From positions 310,001 to 374,000 of the forward strand of contig CAVZTE010000002.1 in the NCBI GenBank assembly GCA_963778165.1: a DNA stretch of 64,000 bases, written 5' to 3'. Position 1 is the first letter of the stretch. Every line of letters begins with the position of its first letter. Below, in pieces: positions 46,125 through 54,413 of this stretch. The position numbers and the translations under genes are program-made. The notes beneath the pieces are model-generated. The model had not been told where the DNA came from and did not search any database. It saw only the letters and a program-made list of their open reading frames with translations. This DNA is from Bog-756 sp963778165. Its GTDB lineage: Bacteria > Actinomycetota > Acidimicrobiia > Acidimicrobiales > RAAP-2.

Positions 46125-48566
46125 TCAGTGGCCGGCGGATCCGACCGTGATGGCCGTCAGTACCAACGGCTGGCCCGCCTCCTGTCCCCCGACGGTCCGG
46201 GCCACCGTGACCCGGCTGATGCCGGGGTGCGAGGTCAGGGCGACCAGCACGGAGTTTCCCACCCGGGCCGAGTGGACCGCCGTCCCGCTCGAGCCGGTCA
46301 CCACGACGGCCGGCTGGCTGTGGTTGGCCAGGTGGAGCTGAATCGCCACCCGGCGGCTGGCATCGCTGAACAGGTACAGGGTCCCACTCCCGGCCATCAC
46401 CAGGTCGTGATCGGGGGTGGCGAGATTCCATCCGCCGCCGGGGTACACCCGGGTGCCGTGCACAGAGCTGGAGAAGCCGGCCAGTGGGGTGGTGACCGAG
46501 GCGGCTTCTCGGGGGTCGATGGATAGGGCCAGGATCTGGTACCGCAGGGTGACGGTCCCGTTCTTCGGGGTGCGGTAGTGAGGACCCACCTGCCTGATGG
46601 TGGCGCAGGGACGGACGGAGGACTCGAGCTTGGTCGACTGGTTGTGCACATTTTCGTCGGTGAGGACCCCGGTCCAACCGTTGTGCTTCAACCCCACCCA
46701 CAGCGGGTACTCGAATTCGATCGAGTTGTCGATGGCGGCGTGTCGGCACGTCGACTGGGCCAGGGCAGCCGTCACCGACTCGTAGGCCGGTGCCACCTTG
46801 CCGGCGGTCTTTCGGCAGCAGGCGGCAAAGTAGGGCTCCAGATACGAGGCGTCGTAGGCCGCGTCATAGCTGCGGCTGGGTACGAGGGGCCGGGTGGTGT
46901 TGTCCAGCAGTTGCGGCAGGCACGCCGCCACCAGCAGCACCAGGACCACCCGGCTCACCCAGACCGAGAACCTCGACAGCGCCACCGCGATCACTGCGCT
47001 CCATGCCACCAGCAACGGGAGGGCGTAGCGCGAGTCCCAGATGCCCCATTTGGCGATGAAGGTGAACAACAGATAGCCGCACGACAGCCCCAGGCCCAGC
47101 AACAGGACGATCCGCAGGCGGCGAGAGCCGCGCCAGACCGCCACGGCCAGCACCACCAACGACACCACTACCAGGATCACCTCCCACGGGTTGGCACTCA
47201 GGGTCTCGGTCTTCTGAGCCGAGGAGTAGTCCTTGACGGTGAAGGCCCGGTACGCCGGGGTCACGCTGTAGTTGGGGTTGTCCTGGGCCACATGGAACAG
47301 GTTGAACGCTTCGGACAGCGTCCCCAGGGCCGCCCGGCTCACGTAGTACTCCGGCCCCGAATGACCGTTCCCGATGTGGAAGTTGTTGGCCATGCTCCGG
47401 GCCACGTTGGCCGCCCCCGCCTGGAAGGAGAACGGCGAGCTGGCCGCCGTTGATGACGCCGGACCGAACGGTGAACCGAACAGCTCGACATTCTGCGCGG
47501 TGAAGGGGCCGACGATTACCAGCGCGGCCACACCGCTCACCGCCAACAGAGCCAGGACCCGCCGGAACAGTTCCTCAGGCTCCGCCGTGTTCCGCAGCCG
47601 GTAAACGGCCACGCCCAGAAGGACCGCCGCGGCGGGCCCGAGCATCAACGGGATGGTGGCTTTGGTCATGTAGCCCAGTCCCACCGCCACTCCCAGGGCC
47701 ACCGCCCGGGCCGGCCACCCGGCGCCGAGGGTGAACGACGCCGCCACCACCAGCAGCCCGATCCCGATGGCCGCGGCGAAGTAGTCGTTCTCGGTGCTGG
47801 TGGACAACAGGACGCCCGACGGGATGGTGGCGCACAGCACGGCGGCCACGATCTGCACCGATCGGGACGCCCCCAACAGCCGGGCCAACTCAGTGACACC
47901 CACCACACTGATCACGGCGGCGGTCAGAGCGATGCCGGCGTCGAATCGGTCGGTGCCCGAGAGCAGGTGCACCAGGGCCAGGTTGTACTCGTCGAGTGGA
48001 GCGAATCCCACCTGGGGCAGATAGTGGGTGGCGAACGGGGAGACGGTCCGGTTCTGGATCCAGTGCTCCACCCGGGCCAGGTGGTACACGAGGGAGTCGG
48101 CGTTGCTCGGTAGGTACCGCGAGCCCACCGCCACCAGGACTCCGAACAGCGCCACCAGGACGCCCAGCCAGACGCGGTCCTCGATGCTCAGGACGTCGAG
48201 CGCCTTTCGGATCCGAAGGTGGCCGAGGCCATGGAGTCGGAGGCCCGACACCATGGCCAGCAGAGGCCTCCGGTCCGCCAGCAACAGGGCCACCGTCACG
48301 ATGCCCCAGGCCACCGCGGTGACCCCGGCCGTGTAGTGGTGACCGATGCTGGCCAGCTCGGTGATGACCAGGACCAGAACTTCGAAGGCCAGGAACGCCA
48401 CCACCAGGGCTCCCCGGACCGACAGGGCGGCGAAGCCCGTACGGTCCCGATGGACCGCCACCCACAGCCACAACAGGGCCAGCGAGGCCACGATCAGCAG
48501 CAGCACGACACCGGTGCCCCTCCGGCGCGCCACCGAGCGCGACCGCCTGCCCCGTGATCCCATCAC
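46125..48566 (-). CDS. GT-C membrane glycosyltransferase (GT39-like)
   Basis: This 813-residue protein has more than ten helices. The first outer loop has NADSLVYHLARVEHWIQNRT and FATHYLPQVGFAPLDEYNLA, with the Asp that GT-C enzymes use for catalysis. TSTENDYFAAAIGIGLLVVA and YMTKATIPLMLGPAAAVLLG follow. A 250-residue extracytoplasmic C-terminal domain ends the protein. It would use a polyprenyl-phosphate sugar to glycosylate a lipid, protein or glycan on the outer face. It lies upstream of the class I methyltransferase gene on the same strand, so a shared operon is possible. Confidence 0.8.
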   Translation of the reverse strand: MMGSRGRRSRSVARRRGTGVVLLLIVASLALLWLWVAVHRDRTGFAALSVRGALVVAFLAFEVLVLVITELASIGHHYTAGVTAVAWGIVTVALLLADRRPLLAMVSGLRLHGLGHLRIRKALDVLSIEDRVWLGVLVALFGVLVAVGSRYLPSNADSLVYHLARVEHWIQNRTVSPFATHYLPQVGFAPLDEYNLALVHLLSGTDRFDAGIALTAAVISVVGVTELARLLGASRSVQIVAAVLCATIPSGVLLSTSTENDYFAAAIGIGLLVVAASFTLGAGWPARAVALGVAVGLGYMTKATIPLMLGPAAAVLLGVAVYRLRNTAEPEELFRRVLALLAVSGVAALVIVGPFTAQNVELFGSPFGPASSTAASSPFSFQAGAANVARSMANNFHIGNGHSGPEYYVSRAALGTLSEAFNLFHVAQDNPNYSVTPAYRAFTVKDYSSAQKTETLSANPWEVILVVVSLVVLAVAVWRGSRRLRIVLLLGLGLSCGYLLFTFIAKWGIWDSRYALPLLVAWSAVIAVALSRFSVWVSRVVLVLLVAACLPQLLDNTTRPLVPSRSYDAAYDASYLEPYFAACCRKTAGKVAPAYESVTAALAQSTCRHAAIDNSIEFEYPLWVGLKHNGWTGVLTDENVHNQSTKLESSVRPCATIRQVGPHYRTPKNGTVTLRYQILALSIDPREAASVTTPLAGFSSSVHGTRVYPGGGWNLATPDHDLVMAGSGTLYLFSDASRRVAIQLHLANHSQPAVVVTGSSGTAVHSARVGNSVLVALTSHPGISRVTVARTVGGQEAGQPLVLTAITVGSAGH

Positions 48567-48640
48567 GGTAAGGAGAACGCCCGGGCCCCCCTCACGTTAC
48601 GGAGCGCCCCTTCACCTTCTTCGCCGCCACGCGGCCGAGT

Positions 48641-51259
48641 CTACGTGGCGGGAAGCCCCAGGGTCTCGGTCAGCACGTCGGCCAGTCCGGGCGCCTCGCG
48701 CTGCCCGAAGGCCACGTTGATGGCCAGGCGCTCGAGGATCTGGTCCACGGTGCGCCCCCCGGCGGCCAGCGGGTGGGTCTCGACGAAGGTGGTCACCTGC
48801 TGGGCCAACTCCGGTGGGGTGCACAGGCCCCGGACCCCGTCCAGCATGCGGGGCAGGATGTTGGAGGGGAAGGTGGCCACCAGGGTGTCCCACTCCTTGG
48901 TGACCCGGGTCCAGGCCGCCGGTCCGGTGACCCGGTTGGCCACCAGTAGCTGCAACACGAACGGGGCGTTCTGGGTCCGTACCTCGGACAGGGCCAGATC
49001 GAAGGTGCGCTGGGCCAGTTCCTCGCTCCGGAACGAGGTCAGGGCGTACAGGTAGCGGTTCTCCTCCTGCGGGTTGGCCGGTGCCCGGTAGCGGGCCAGA
49101 AAGGCCTCATACTCGGTCTCCCCGCCCTGCGAGGCCACGATGTCCAAAATGGCCGACTCGGTGTCCGGGTGCAGGGTGGTGGCGGTGTCGGCGAAGCGCC
49201 GGGCCGCTTCGGCCTGGATCTCGGGGTCCTCGCCGATGGTCCCCAGCGTGCGGAGGACCGACGACCGCAGCGAGGGGGTGCGCTCGCCGTCGTCGTCACG
49301 GGGGTCCCAGCCCAGCTCGCGGGCCAGGGGTCCGAGCAGGGTGCGAACCGCCAGGGACAGCACCGGTCGGTCCCCGTCGGGGATCACCCGGTCGAGCAGG
49401 CCGAGGGCGCCGAGGACCACCGACCACACGCTGGGGTCGGTCTCGGCCGAGGCCACCAGGGCCTGGCTCAACCGCAGCAGGTCCGAGAGCGGGGCGTCGC
49501 CCGGTAGGGAGGCGGCCCAGGTGTCGGAGACCAGGTTGTAGCGCTCCAGCGGCGCCAGGTCGGTGAGCCGGTCGGCCAACTGGGTCACGACCCCGGTGGG
49601 GTACGACACCCGAAAGAACCCGGACCCCCCGGCATTGACCAGTTGGGTGGCCGGGTCGGTGGGGATGGTCCCGGCCGGGCTTCCGGCCCCGGTCAACAGG
49701 GTGGGCTGCGAGTCGGCCTCCCGGCTCAGGAGGGAGCGGGTCAGTACCGGCACCAGCCACTCCGAGCCGATGTTCCCGCCCGGCTCCCCGCGGTAGGAGA
49801 AGGGGGCCTGGGTCAGGGACCCGTCCTCGCCCACCCGGATCAGCGGGTAGCCACCCTGGTTGATCCAGGTGTCCATGATGGTGCGCACGGCTCGGCCGCT
49901 GGAGCGCTCCAGGGCGTCCCACAGGTCCGAGGTCTCGGTGTTGCCGTGGCTGTGGGTGGTCAGGTAGTCGGTGATGCCCTCACGGAAGACGTCGGGCCCC
50001 AGGAACTGCTCCAGCATGCGCAGTACGCTGCCGCCCTTCTGATAGGTCAGGACGTCGAACATGCCCTGGGCCTCCTCGGGCCGGCCCACCGGAAACTCCA
50101 CCGGCCTGGTGGCGTAGAGCCCGTCGACGGCCATGGCCGCCTCCCGCTCCACCCCGAAGCTGACCCACCGCTGCCACTCCGGCCGGAAGGCGTCCACCGC
50201 CAGCACCTCCATGAAGGTGGCGAAGGCCTCGTTCAGCCAGATCCCGTTCCACCACCGCATGGTGACCAGGTCCCCGAACCACATGTGGGCGATCTCGTGG
50301 CACACCACGTCGGCCACCCGCTCCAACTCCACCCGGGCGGCCTGGGACGGGTCCACCAGCAGCGCCGACTCCCGGAAGGTGACGCACCCGAGGTTCTCCA
50401 TGGCCCCGAAGGCGAAGTCGGGGATGGCCACCAGGTCCAACTTGTCGGCGGGGTAGGGGAGCCCGAAGTACTCGGTGAAGAACCGGAGGGCGTGGGCCCC
50501 CACCGTGAGGGCGAAGGGGGTGAGGCCGGCCTGGCCGGGCCGGTGCACGATGCGCAGGGGCACCCCGTCCACATCCACCGGGTCGGTGACCTCGAGGGGA
50601 CCGACCACGAAGGCCACCAGGTAGGTGGACATGACCATGGTGGGGGCGAACCGCACCCGGCGCTTGCCGCCGGGCTCGGGGGACTCGTCGACCACCGAGC
50701 TGTTGGAGAAGGCGGCGAAGGCGTCGTCCACCACCAGGGTGATCTCGAAGGTGGCCTTGAGCTCGGGCTCGTCCCAGCACGGGAAGGCCCGGCGGGCGTC
50801 GGTGGACTCCATCTGGCTGGTGGCGATGACGTGCTCCACCCCGTCGTTGTCGGTGAAGGTGGAGCGGTAGAACCCGTGGAGCTTGTCGTTGAGGATGCCG
50901 GTGAAGCCCAGATGCAGGGTGGCCGGCCCCGGGGGGACCGGTTCGGCGAAGGTCAGGATGGCCCGCTCCTCGTCGGCGTCCAGGTCGATGCTGACCGGGG
51001 TAAGGGCGTAGCCACCGTCGGGATTCCCGTCGTTCAGTTCGGCGAAGGTGATCTCGAGCTCGGCGGCGTTGAGGGTGATGGTGGCGGTGGCCTCGACCAC
51101 CGTCACGTCGATCTCGACATCACCGGCGAAGGAGGCCGCCGGCAGGTCGGGGGTGAGCACCAGGCGGTAGGCCAGCGGTCGGACCGACGTGGGGAGAAGG
51201 TAGGAAGGGGCTCCTCCGGCCGTGTCGTTGCCAGCGGGTTCGTTTGTCAAAGTGCTCAT
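48641..51259 (-). CDS. M1 family metallo-aminopeptidase
   Basis: This 872-residue zinc exopeptidase trims N-terminal residues from peptides. The substrate-binding FGAMENLGCVTF lies near residue 285 and the zinc motif HEIAHMWFGDLVTMRWWNGI near 322, followed by WLNEAFATFME, which supplies the third ligand. An N-terminal beta domain and an ERAP1-like helical C-terminal half complete it, so it is of the puromycin-sensitive/ERAP type rather than E. coli PepN in detail. The ATG at 51259 is preferred over the longer frame start. It is divergent from the PfkB kinase gene. Confidence 0.93.
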   Translation of the reverse strand: MSTLTNEPAGNDTAGGAPSYLLPTSVRPLAYRLVLTPDLPAASFAGDVEIDVTVVEATATITLNAAELEITFAELNDGNPDGGYALTPVSIDLDADEERAILTFAEPVPPGPATLHLGFTGILNDKLHGFYRSTFTDNDGVEHVIATSQMESTDARRAFPCWDEPELKATFEITLVVDDAFAAFSNSSVVDESPEPGGKRRVRFAPTMVMSTYLVAFVVGPLEVTDPVDVDGVPLRIVHRPGQAGLTPFALTVGAHALRFFTEYFGLPYPADKLDLVAIPDFAFGAMENLGCVTFRESALLVDPSQAARVELERVADVVCHEIAHMWFGDLVTMRWWNGIWLNEAFATFMEVLAVDAFRPEWQRWVSFGVEREAAMAVDGLYATRPVEFPVGRPEEAQGMFDVLTYQKGGSVLRMLEQFLGPDVFREGITDYLTTHSHGNTETSDLWDALERSSGRAVRTIMDTWINQGGYPLIRVGEDGSLTQAPFSYRGEPGGNIGSEWLVPVLTRSLLSREADSQPTLLTGAGSPAGTIPTDPATQLVNAGGSGFFRVSYPTGVVTQLADRLTDLAPLERYNLVSDTWAASLPGDAPLSDLLRLSQALVASAETDPSVWSVVLGALGLLDRVIPDGDRPVLSLAVRTLLGPLARELGWDPRDDDGERTPSLRSSVLRTLGTIGEDPEIQAEAARRFADTATTLHPDTESAILDIVASQGGETEYEAFLARYRAPANPQEENRYLYALTSFRSEELAQRTFDLALSEVRTQNAPFVLQLLVANRVTGPAAWTRVTKEWDTLVATFPSNILPRMLDGVRGLCTPPELAQQVTTFVETHPLAAGGRTVDQILERLAINVAFGQREAPGLADVLTETLGLPAT

Positions 51260-51282
51260 GGTGGGCAGGCTACCGTCGCGCC

Positions 51283-52344
51283 GTGCAACCACGTGATTCA
51301 TCAGGCTCCGAATTTGCTGGCAACGGCCAACCGGCCGGGGACCGGACTCCCAGGCTCGACGTCGTAGCCGTGGGCAACGCCTTGGTCGACGTGCTGGCCT
51401 CGGCGGACCAGGCCACCCTGGACGCCCTGGACCTGGTCAAGGGGACCATGGCCCTGGTGGACCACGAGCGCTCGGAGGCCATCTACGCCGCCATGGGCCC
51501 GACCACCGAGGCCTCCGGCGGTTCGGCCGCCAACACCATGGCCGGGGTGGCCGCTCTGGGGGGCCGGGCGGCCTTCCTCGGACGGGTGGCCGACGATCAG
51601 CTGGGCCAGGCCTTCACCCACGACATCCGCACCATCGGGGTGGCCTTCGATCCCACGCCCGCTCCGGCCGGAGGCTCCTCGGTGACCGGTCACTGCCTGG
51701 TGCTGGTGACCGACGATGCCGAGCGCACCATGGCCACCTACCTGGGGGTGGCCTCCGAGTTCGGGGCGGCCGACCTCCACCAGGGCCACCTGTCCTCGGT
51801 CCAGGTGCTGTACCTGGAGGGCTATCTGTGGGAGCAGCCGTCGGCCAAGGCCGCCATGCGGGGGGCCATCGACCTGGCCCACGCCTCGGAGGCCTCGGTG
51901 GCCCTCACGGTGTCGGACCCCTTCTGTGTCCAGAACCACCGGGACGAGTTCTTGGAGCTGGTCCACAACGATCTGGAGATGCTCTTCGCCAACGAGGAGG
52001 AGATCATGTCCCTCTTCGGTGTGGTCACCTTCGACGATGCGGTGGAGGCCGTCACGGAGACGGGCGTGCTGGCCGTGCTGACCCGGGGGGCGGCCGGTTC
52101 CGTGGTGGTGACGGCATCCGGCCCCTTGGAGGTTCCGGCCGCACCCGTCGACCGGGTGGTGGACACCACCGGAGCGGGCGACCTCTTCGCCGCCGGCTTC
52201 CTCTACGGGATCACCAACGGTCTGTCGCCGGAGGAGTCGGCCCGGCTGGGCAGCGTGTGTGCCGCCGAGGTCATCTCCCACGTGGGGGCCCGCCCCCAAG
52301 CCGACCTGCGGAGCCTGGCCGTGGCCGCCGGACTGTTCGCCTGA
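51283..52344 (+). CDS. PfkB-family carbohydrate/adenosine kinase
   Basis: This 353-residue protein has the two PfkB signatures: TEASGGSAANTMAGVAALGG near residue 80 and DTTGAGDLFAAGFLYGITNG near the C-terminus, whose Asp is the catalytic base. VVAVGNALVDVLA opens the fold. The LVDVLA/SGGSAANT pattern is like adenosine kinases and other sugar kinases of the group; I cannot fix the substrate. The GTG at 51283 was chosen because upstream codons overlap the divergent aminopeptidase start. Confidence 0.85.
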   Translation: MQPRDSSGSEFAGNGQPAGDRTPRLDVVAVGNALVDVLASADQATLDALDLVKGTMALVDHERSEAIYAAMGPTTEASGGSAANTMAGVAALGGRAAFLGRVADDQLGQAFTHDIRTIGVAFDPTPAPAGGSSVTGHCLVLVTDDAERTMATYLGVASEFGAADLHQGHLSSVQVLYLEGYLWEQPSAKAAMRGAIDLAHASEASVALTVSDPFCVQNHRDEFLELVHNDLEMLFANEEEIMSLFGVVTFDDAVEAVTETGVLAVLTRGAAGSVVVTASGPLEVPAAPVDRVVDTTGAGDLFAAGFLYGITNGLSPEESARLGSVCAAEVISHVGARPQADLRSLAVAAGLFA

Positions 52345-52367
52345 TCGGCTCCGGGCCGCCGGACCGG

Positions 52368-52979
52368 TCAGCCCGGCGAGCTGTCGACCGGTCGGAAGGT
52401 GAAGGGCAGGTCTCCGATCCGCACCAGCACCGAGGCCACCGAGCGCCCCAGGGGGGCCAGGGCGTCGTCCAGGCTCTCGGGCCGTTCGAGGATGGTCTCG
52501 TCCAGCTGGCAGGAGCCCTCGTAGGACACCTCGATGGCGCACTCGGGACCGTCGATCCCGGTGCCGATCACCTGCTCGACGGTGGTCGGGCCCCGGGCCA
52601 ACGGCTCGTCGCCCAACACCTCGAGCTGGAGCGGGAGCACGCCGAGGAGGGCCCCGATCTCGTGCTGCTCGGGCAGCTCGACCAGCCCCTGGACCCGGAA
52701 GGCGATCTCCACCAGCACCTCGGGCAGCTCGTCGGGCTCCTCGCCGATGGCCCAGCTGCGGTAGGCGGTCTGGCTCCAGGTCGGCCAGTCCAGGCTGGTG
52801 TCGACCCGGATGCGGGCCGGGCGGTCCTCCCCGGGCAGGCTGTAGGAGGTCTCGAAGCTGATGTCGCCGAGGAACACGTCCACCTGGAAGCGCTCCTCCA
52901 CCGCCTGGCGCTGCAGGAGCGCCGACTCGAAGGCATGGCGGTGTGAGGTGACGAGTTGGGTGAAGACGTGGTCCAGCAT
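52368..52979 (-). CDS. Conserved hypothetical protein
   Basis: I do not recognise this 203-residue protein. It has no signal peptide or membrane helix. It begins MLDHVFTQLVTSHRHAFES, with the rest rich in acidic residues and beta-like segments (VDVFLGDISFETSYSLPG, VLVEIAFRVQGLVELPEQ, CAIEVSYEGSCQLDE, VASVLVRIGDLPFTFRP). The fold looks soluble and beta-rich, perhaps a binding domain. It converges on the kinase gene and diverges from the glycerophosphodiesterase gene, whose ATG is only 26 bases away, so the promoters overlap. Confidence 0.6.
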   Translation of the reverse strand: MLDHVFTQLVTSHRHAFESALLQRQAVEERFQVDVFLGDISFETSYSLPGEDRPARIRVDTSLDWPTWSQTAYRSWAIGEEPDELPEVLVEIAFRVQGLVELPEQHEIGALLGVLPLQLEVLGDEPLARGPTTVEQVIGTGIDGPECAIEVSYEGSCQLDETILERPESLDDALAPLGRSVASVLVRIGDLPFTFRPVDSSPG

Positions 52980-53005
52980 GCCGGGGCAGAGGCTACCGTT
53001 CTTCC

Positions 53006-53887
53006 ATGGCCGTCTCTCCCGATTCGCGCCAACACTCGCCGTGGCTCCGCCGCCGGGTCATCAACTACGCGCACCAAGGGGGAGCCTGGGAGGCGCCGTC
53101 CTCGACCCTCTTCGCCATCGAGACCGCCCTCGGGGCCGGTGCCACCGCCATCGAGCTGGACGTCCATGCCACCGCCGACGGTCGCCTGGTGGTGGGCCAC
53201 GACCCCACGGTGGACCGGACCACCAATGCCACCGGCCAGATCGCCGATCTCCCCTGGGAGGTGGTGCGCACCCTGGACAACGCCTACTGGTGGGCCCCCG
53301 GGGCCGACGTGACTCCGGGGCTCGAGCCCGATCGGTACCCGTTCCGGGGGCTGGCCCCGGCCGACCGGCGGTTCCGGATCGCTCTCCTCGAAGAGGTGCT
53401 GGAGGCCTTCCCCGGGGTGGTGCTCAACCTCGACATCAAGCAGACCGCCCCGGCGGTGGCCCCCTACGAGGAAGCGCTGGCGGCCATGCTCCGACGGTTC
53501 GGGCGGGTCGATGACGTCATCGTGGCCTCGTTCCTCGACACCGCCACCGACGCCTTCTCCACCTTCGCCCCCGACGTGCCCACGTCGGCGGGCACCGCGG
53601 CGGTGGCCGCCTTCTACCAGGCGGTGCAGGCCGGCCAGGCGCCCGCACCCCTTCGCCACGTGGCGCTACAGGTTCCGGCCAGCTTCGGCGACCTGACCCT
53701 GGTGGACCAGCGGTTCGTGGACGTGGCTCACCACCAGGGCCTGGTGGTCCACGTGTGGACCATCGAGGAGGAGGCGGAGATGGAGCGGCTCTGCGGCCTG
53801 GGGGTCGACGGGATCATCACCGACCGCCCCTCGGCGCTTACCGGCGTGCTCGATCGTCTCGGCAGTGCATGGCATCCGGGGGATTGA
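53006..53887 (+). CDS. Glycerophosphodiester phosphodiesterase
   Basis: This 293-residue TIM-barrel enzyme cleaves glycerophosphodiesters to glycerol-3-phosphate and an alcohol. The catalytic elements are visible: HQGGAWEAPSSTLFAIETAL (His and Glu), IELDVHATADGRLVVGHDPT (Glu, Asp and the second His) and VVHVWTIEEEAEMERLCGLG with GVDGIITDRPSALTGVL at the end. No signal peptide is present, so it is likely cytoplasmic. It probably recycles phospholipid or teichoic-type glycerophosphodiesters. Confidence 0.92.
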   Translation: MAVSPDSRQHSPWLRRRVINYAHQGGAWEAPSSTLFAIETALGAGATAIELDVHATADGRLVVGHDPTVDRTTNATGQIADLPWEVVRTLDNAYWWAPGADVTPGLEPDRYPFRGLAPADRRFRIALLEEVLEAFPGVVLNLDIKQTAPAVAPYEEALAAMLRRFGRVDDVIVASFLDTATDAFSTFAPDVPTSAGTAAVAAFYQAVQAGQAPAPLRHVALQVPASFGDLTLVDQRFVDVAHHQGLVVHVWTIEEEAEMERLCGLGVDGIITDRPSALTGVLDRLGSAWHPGD

Positions 53888-53928
53888 TCAGGACGGCCCG
53901 ATCAACGGGGGGCCGAGGCCCGGTGGGG

Positions 53929-54012
53929 TCAGCCCCGACCGCAGTTGGGCTTCTTGCCGTGGTTGGCCTTCTTCTTGGCCCGGAGTTTGCGCTTGTTGGT
54001 TCGTTTCGACAC
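53929..54012 (-). CDS. bL37-like ribosomal protein (27 residues)
   Basis: This gene is very short. From a GTG at 54012 it encodes 27 residues: MSKRTNKRKLRAKKKANHGK and a tail KPNCGRG. The ANHGK-x-P-N segment and very basic body match bL37, the small extra 50S protein first seen in the mycobacterial ribosome. It would be a structural part of the large subunit. AGGA lies about ten bases before the GTG. A gene this short can occur by chance, but the match to the family pattern is strong. Confidence 0.75.
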   Translation of the reverse strand: MSKRTNKRKLRAKKKANHGKKPNCGRG

Positions 54013-54086
54013 AGTTTGACGATCCTACTCGCAGTGGTGGACCCGTCTGAACCGCCCCGCCGCCTTCCGGCCGTCGGAGGACCCCG

Positions 54087-54413
54087 GTGACCTGGCTGCT
54101 GCGCGACGGAGACGTGCTGGCGTCGGCCGAACTGGCGGACAGCTTCGGCCACCGGGCCAAGGGGTTGCTCGGGAAGTCCAGCTACGAGGGGGCCATGGTG
54201 CTGCCCCGCACCCGGTCCGTCCACACCATCGGGATGCGGTTCGCCATCGACGTGGCCTTCTGTGACGGCGACATGGTGGTGGTGGACGTGGCCACCCTGG
54301 CGCCGTGGAGGATGAGCCTCCCCCGGAGGCGCTGCCGCCTGATCGTCGAGGCCCAGGCCGGTGCCTTCGACCGCTGGGGCCTGCGGGTCGGTGACCGGTT
54401 GGAGGTCCGGTGA
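54087..54413 (+). CDS. DUF192 domain protein
   Basis: This 108-residue protein has the DUF192 pattern in full: FGHRAKGLLGKSSYEGAMVL, HTIGMRFAIDVAFCDGDMVV, LAPWRMSLPRRRCRLIVEAQ and a final Gly-Asp-Arg-Leu motif. These small beta-rich proteins are widespread; function is not known. It has no signal peptide, although secreted members exist. Its TGA overlaps the GTG of rsmI by 4 bases, so the two genes are co-translated. Confidence 0.88.
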   Translation: MTWLLRDGDVLASAELADSFGHRAKGLLGKSSYEGAMVLPRTRSVHTIGMRFAIDVAFCDGDMVVVDVATLAPWRMSLPRRRCRLIVEAQAGAFDRWGLRVGDRLEVR

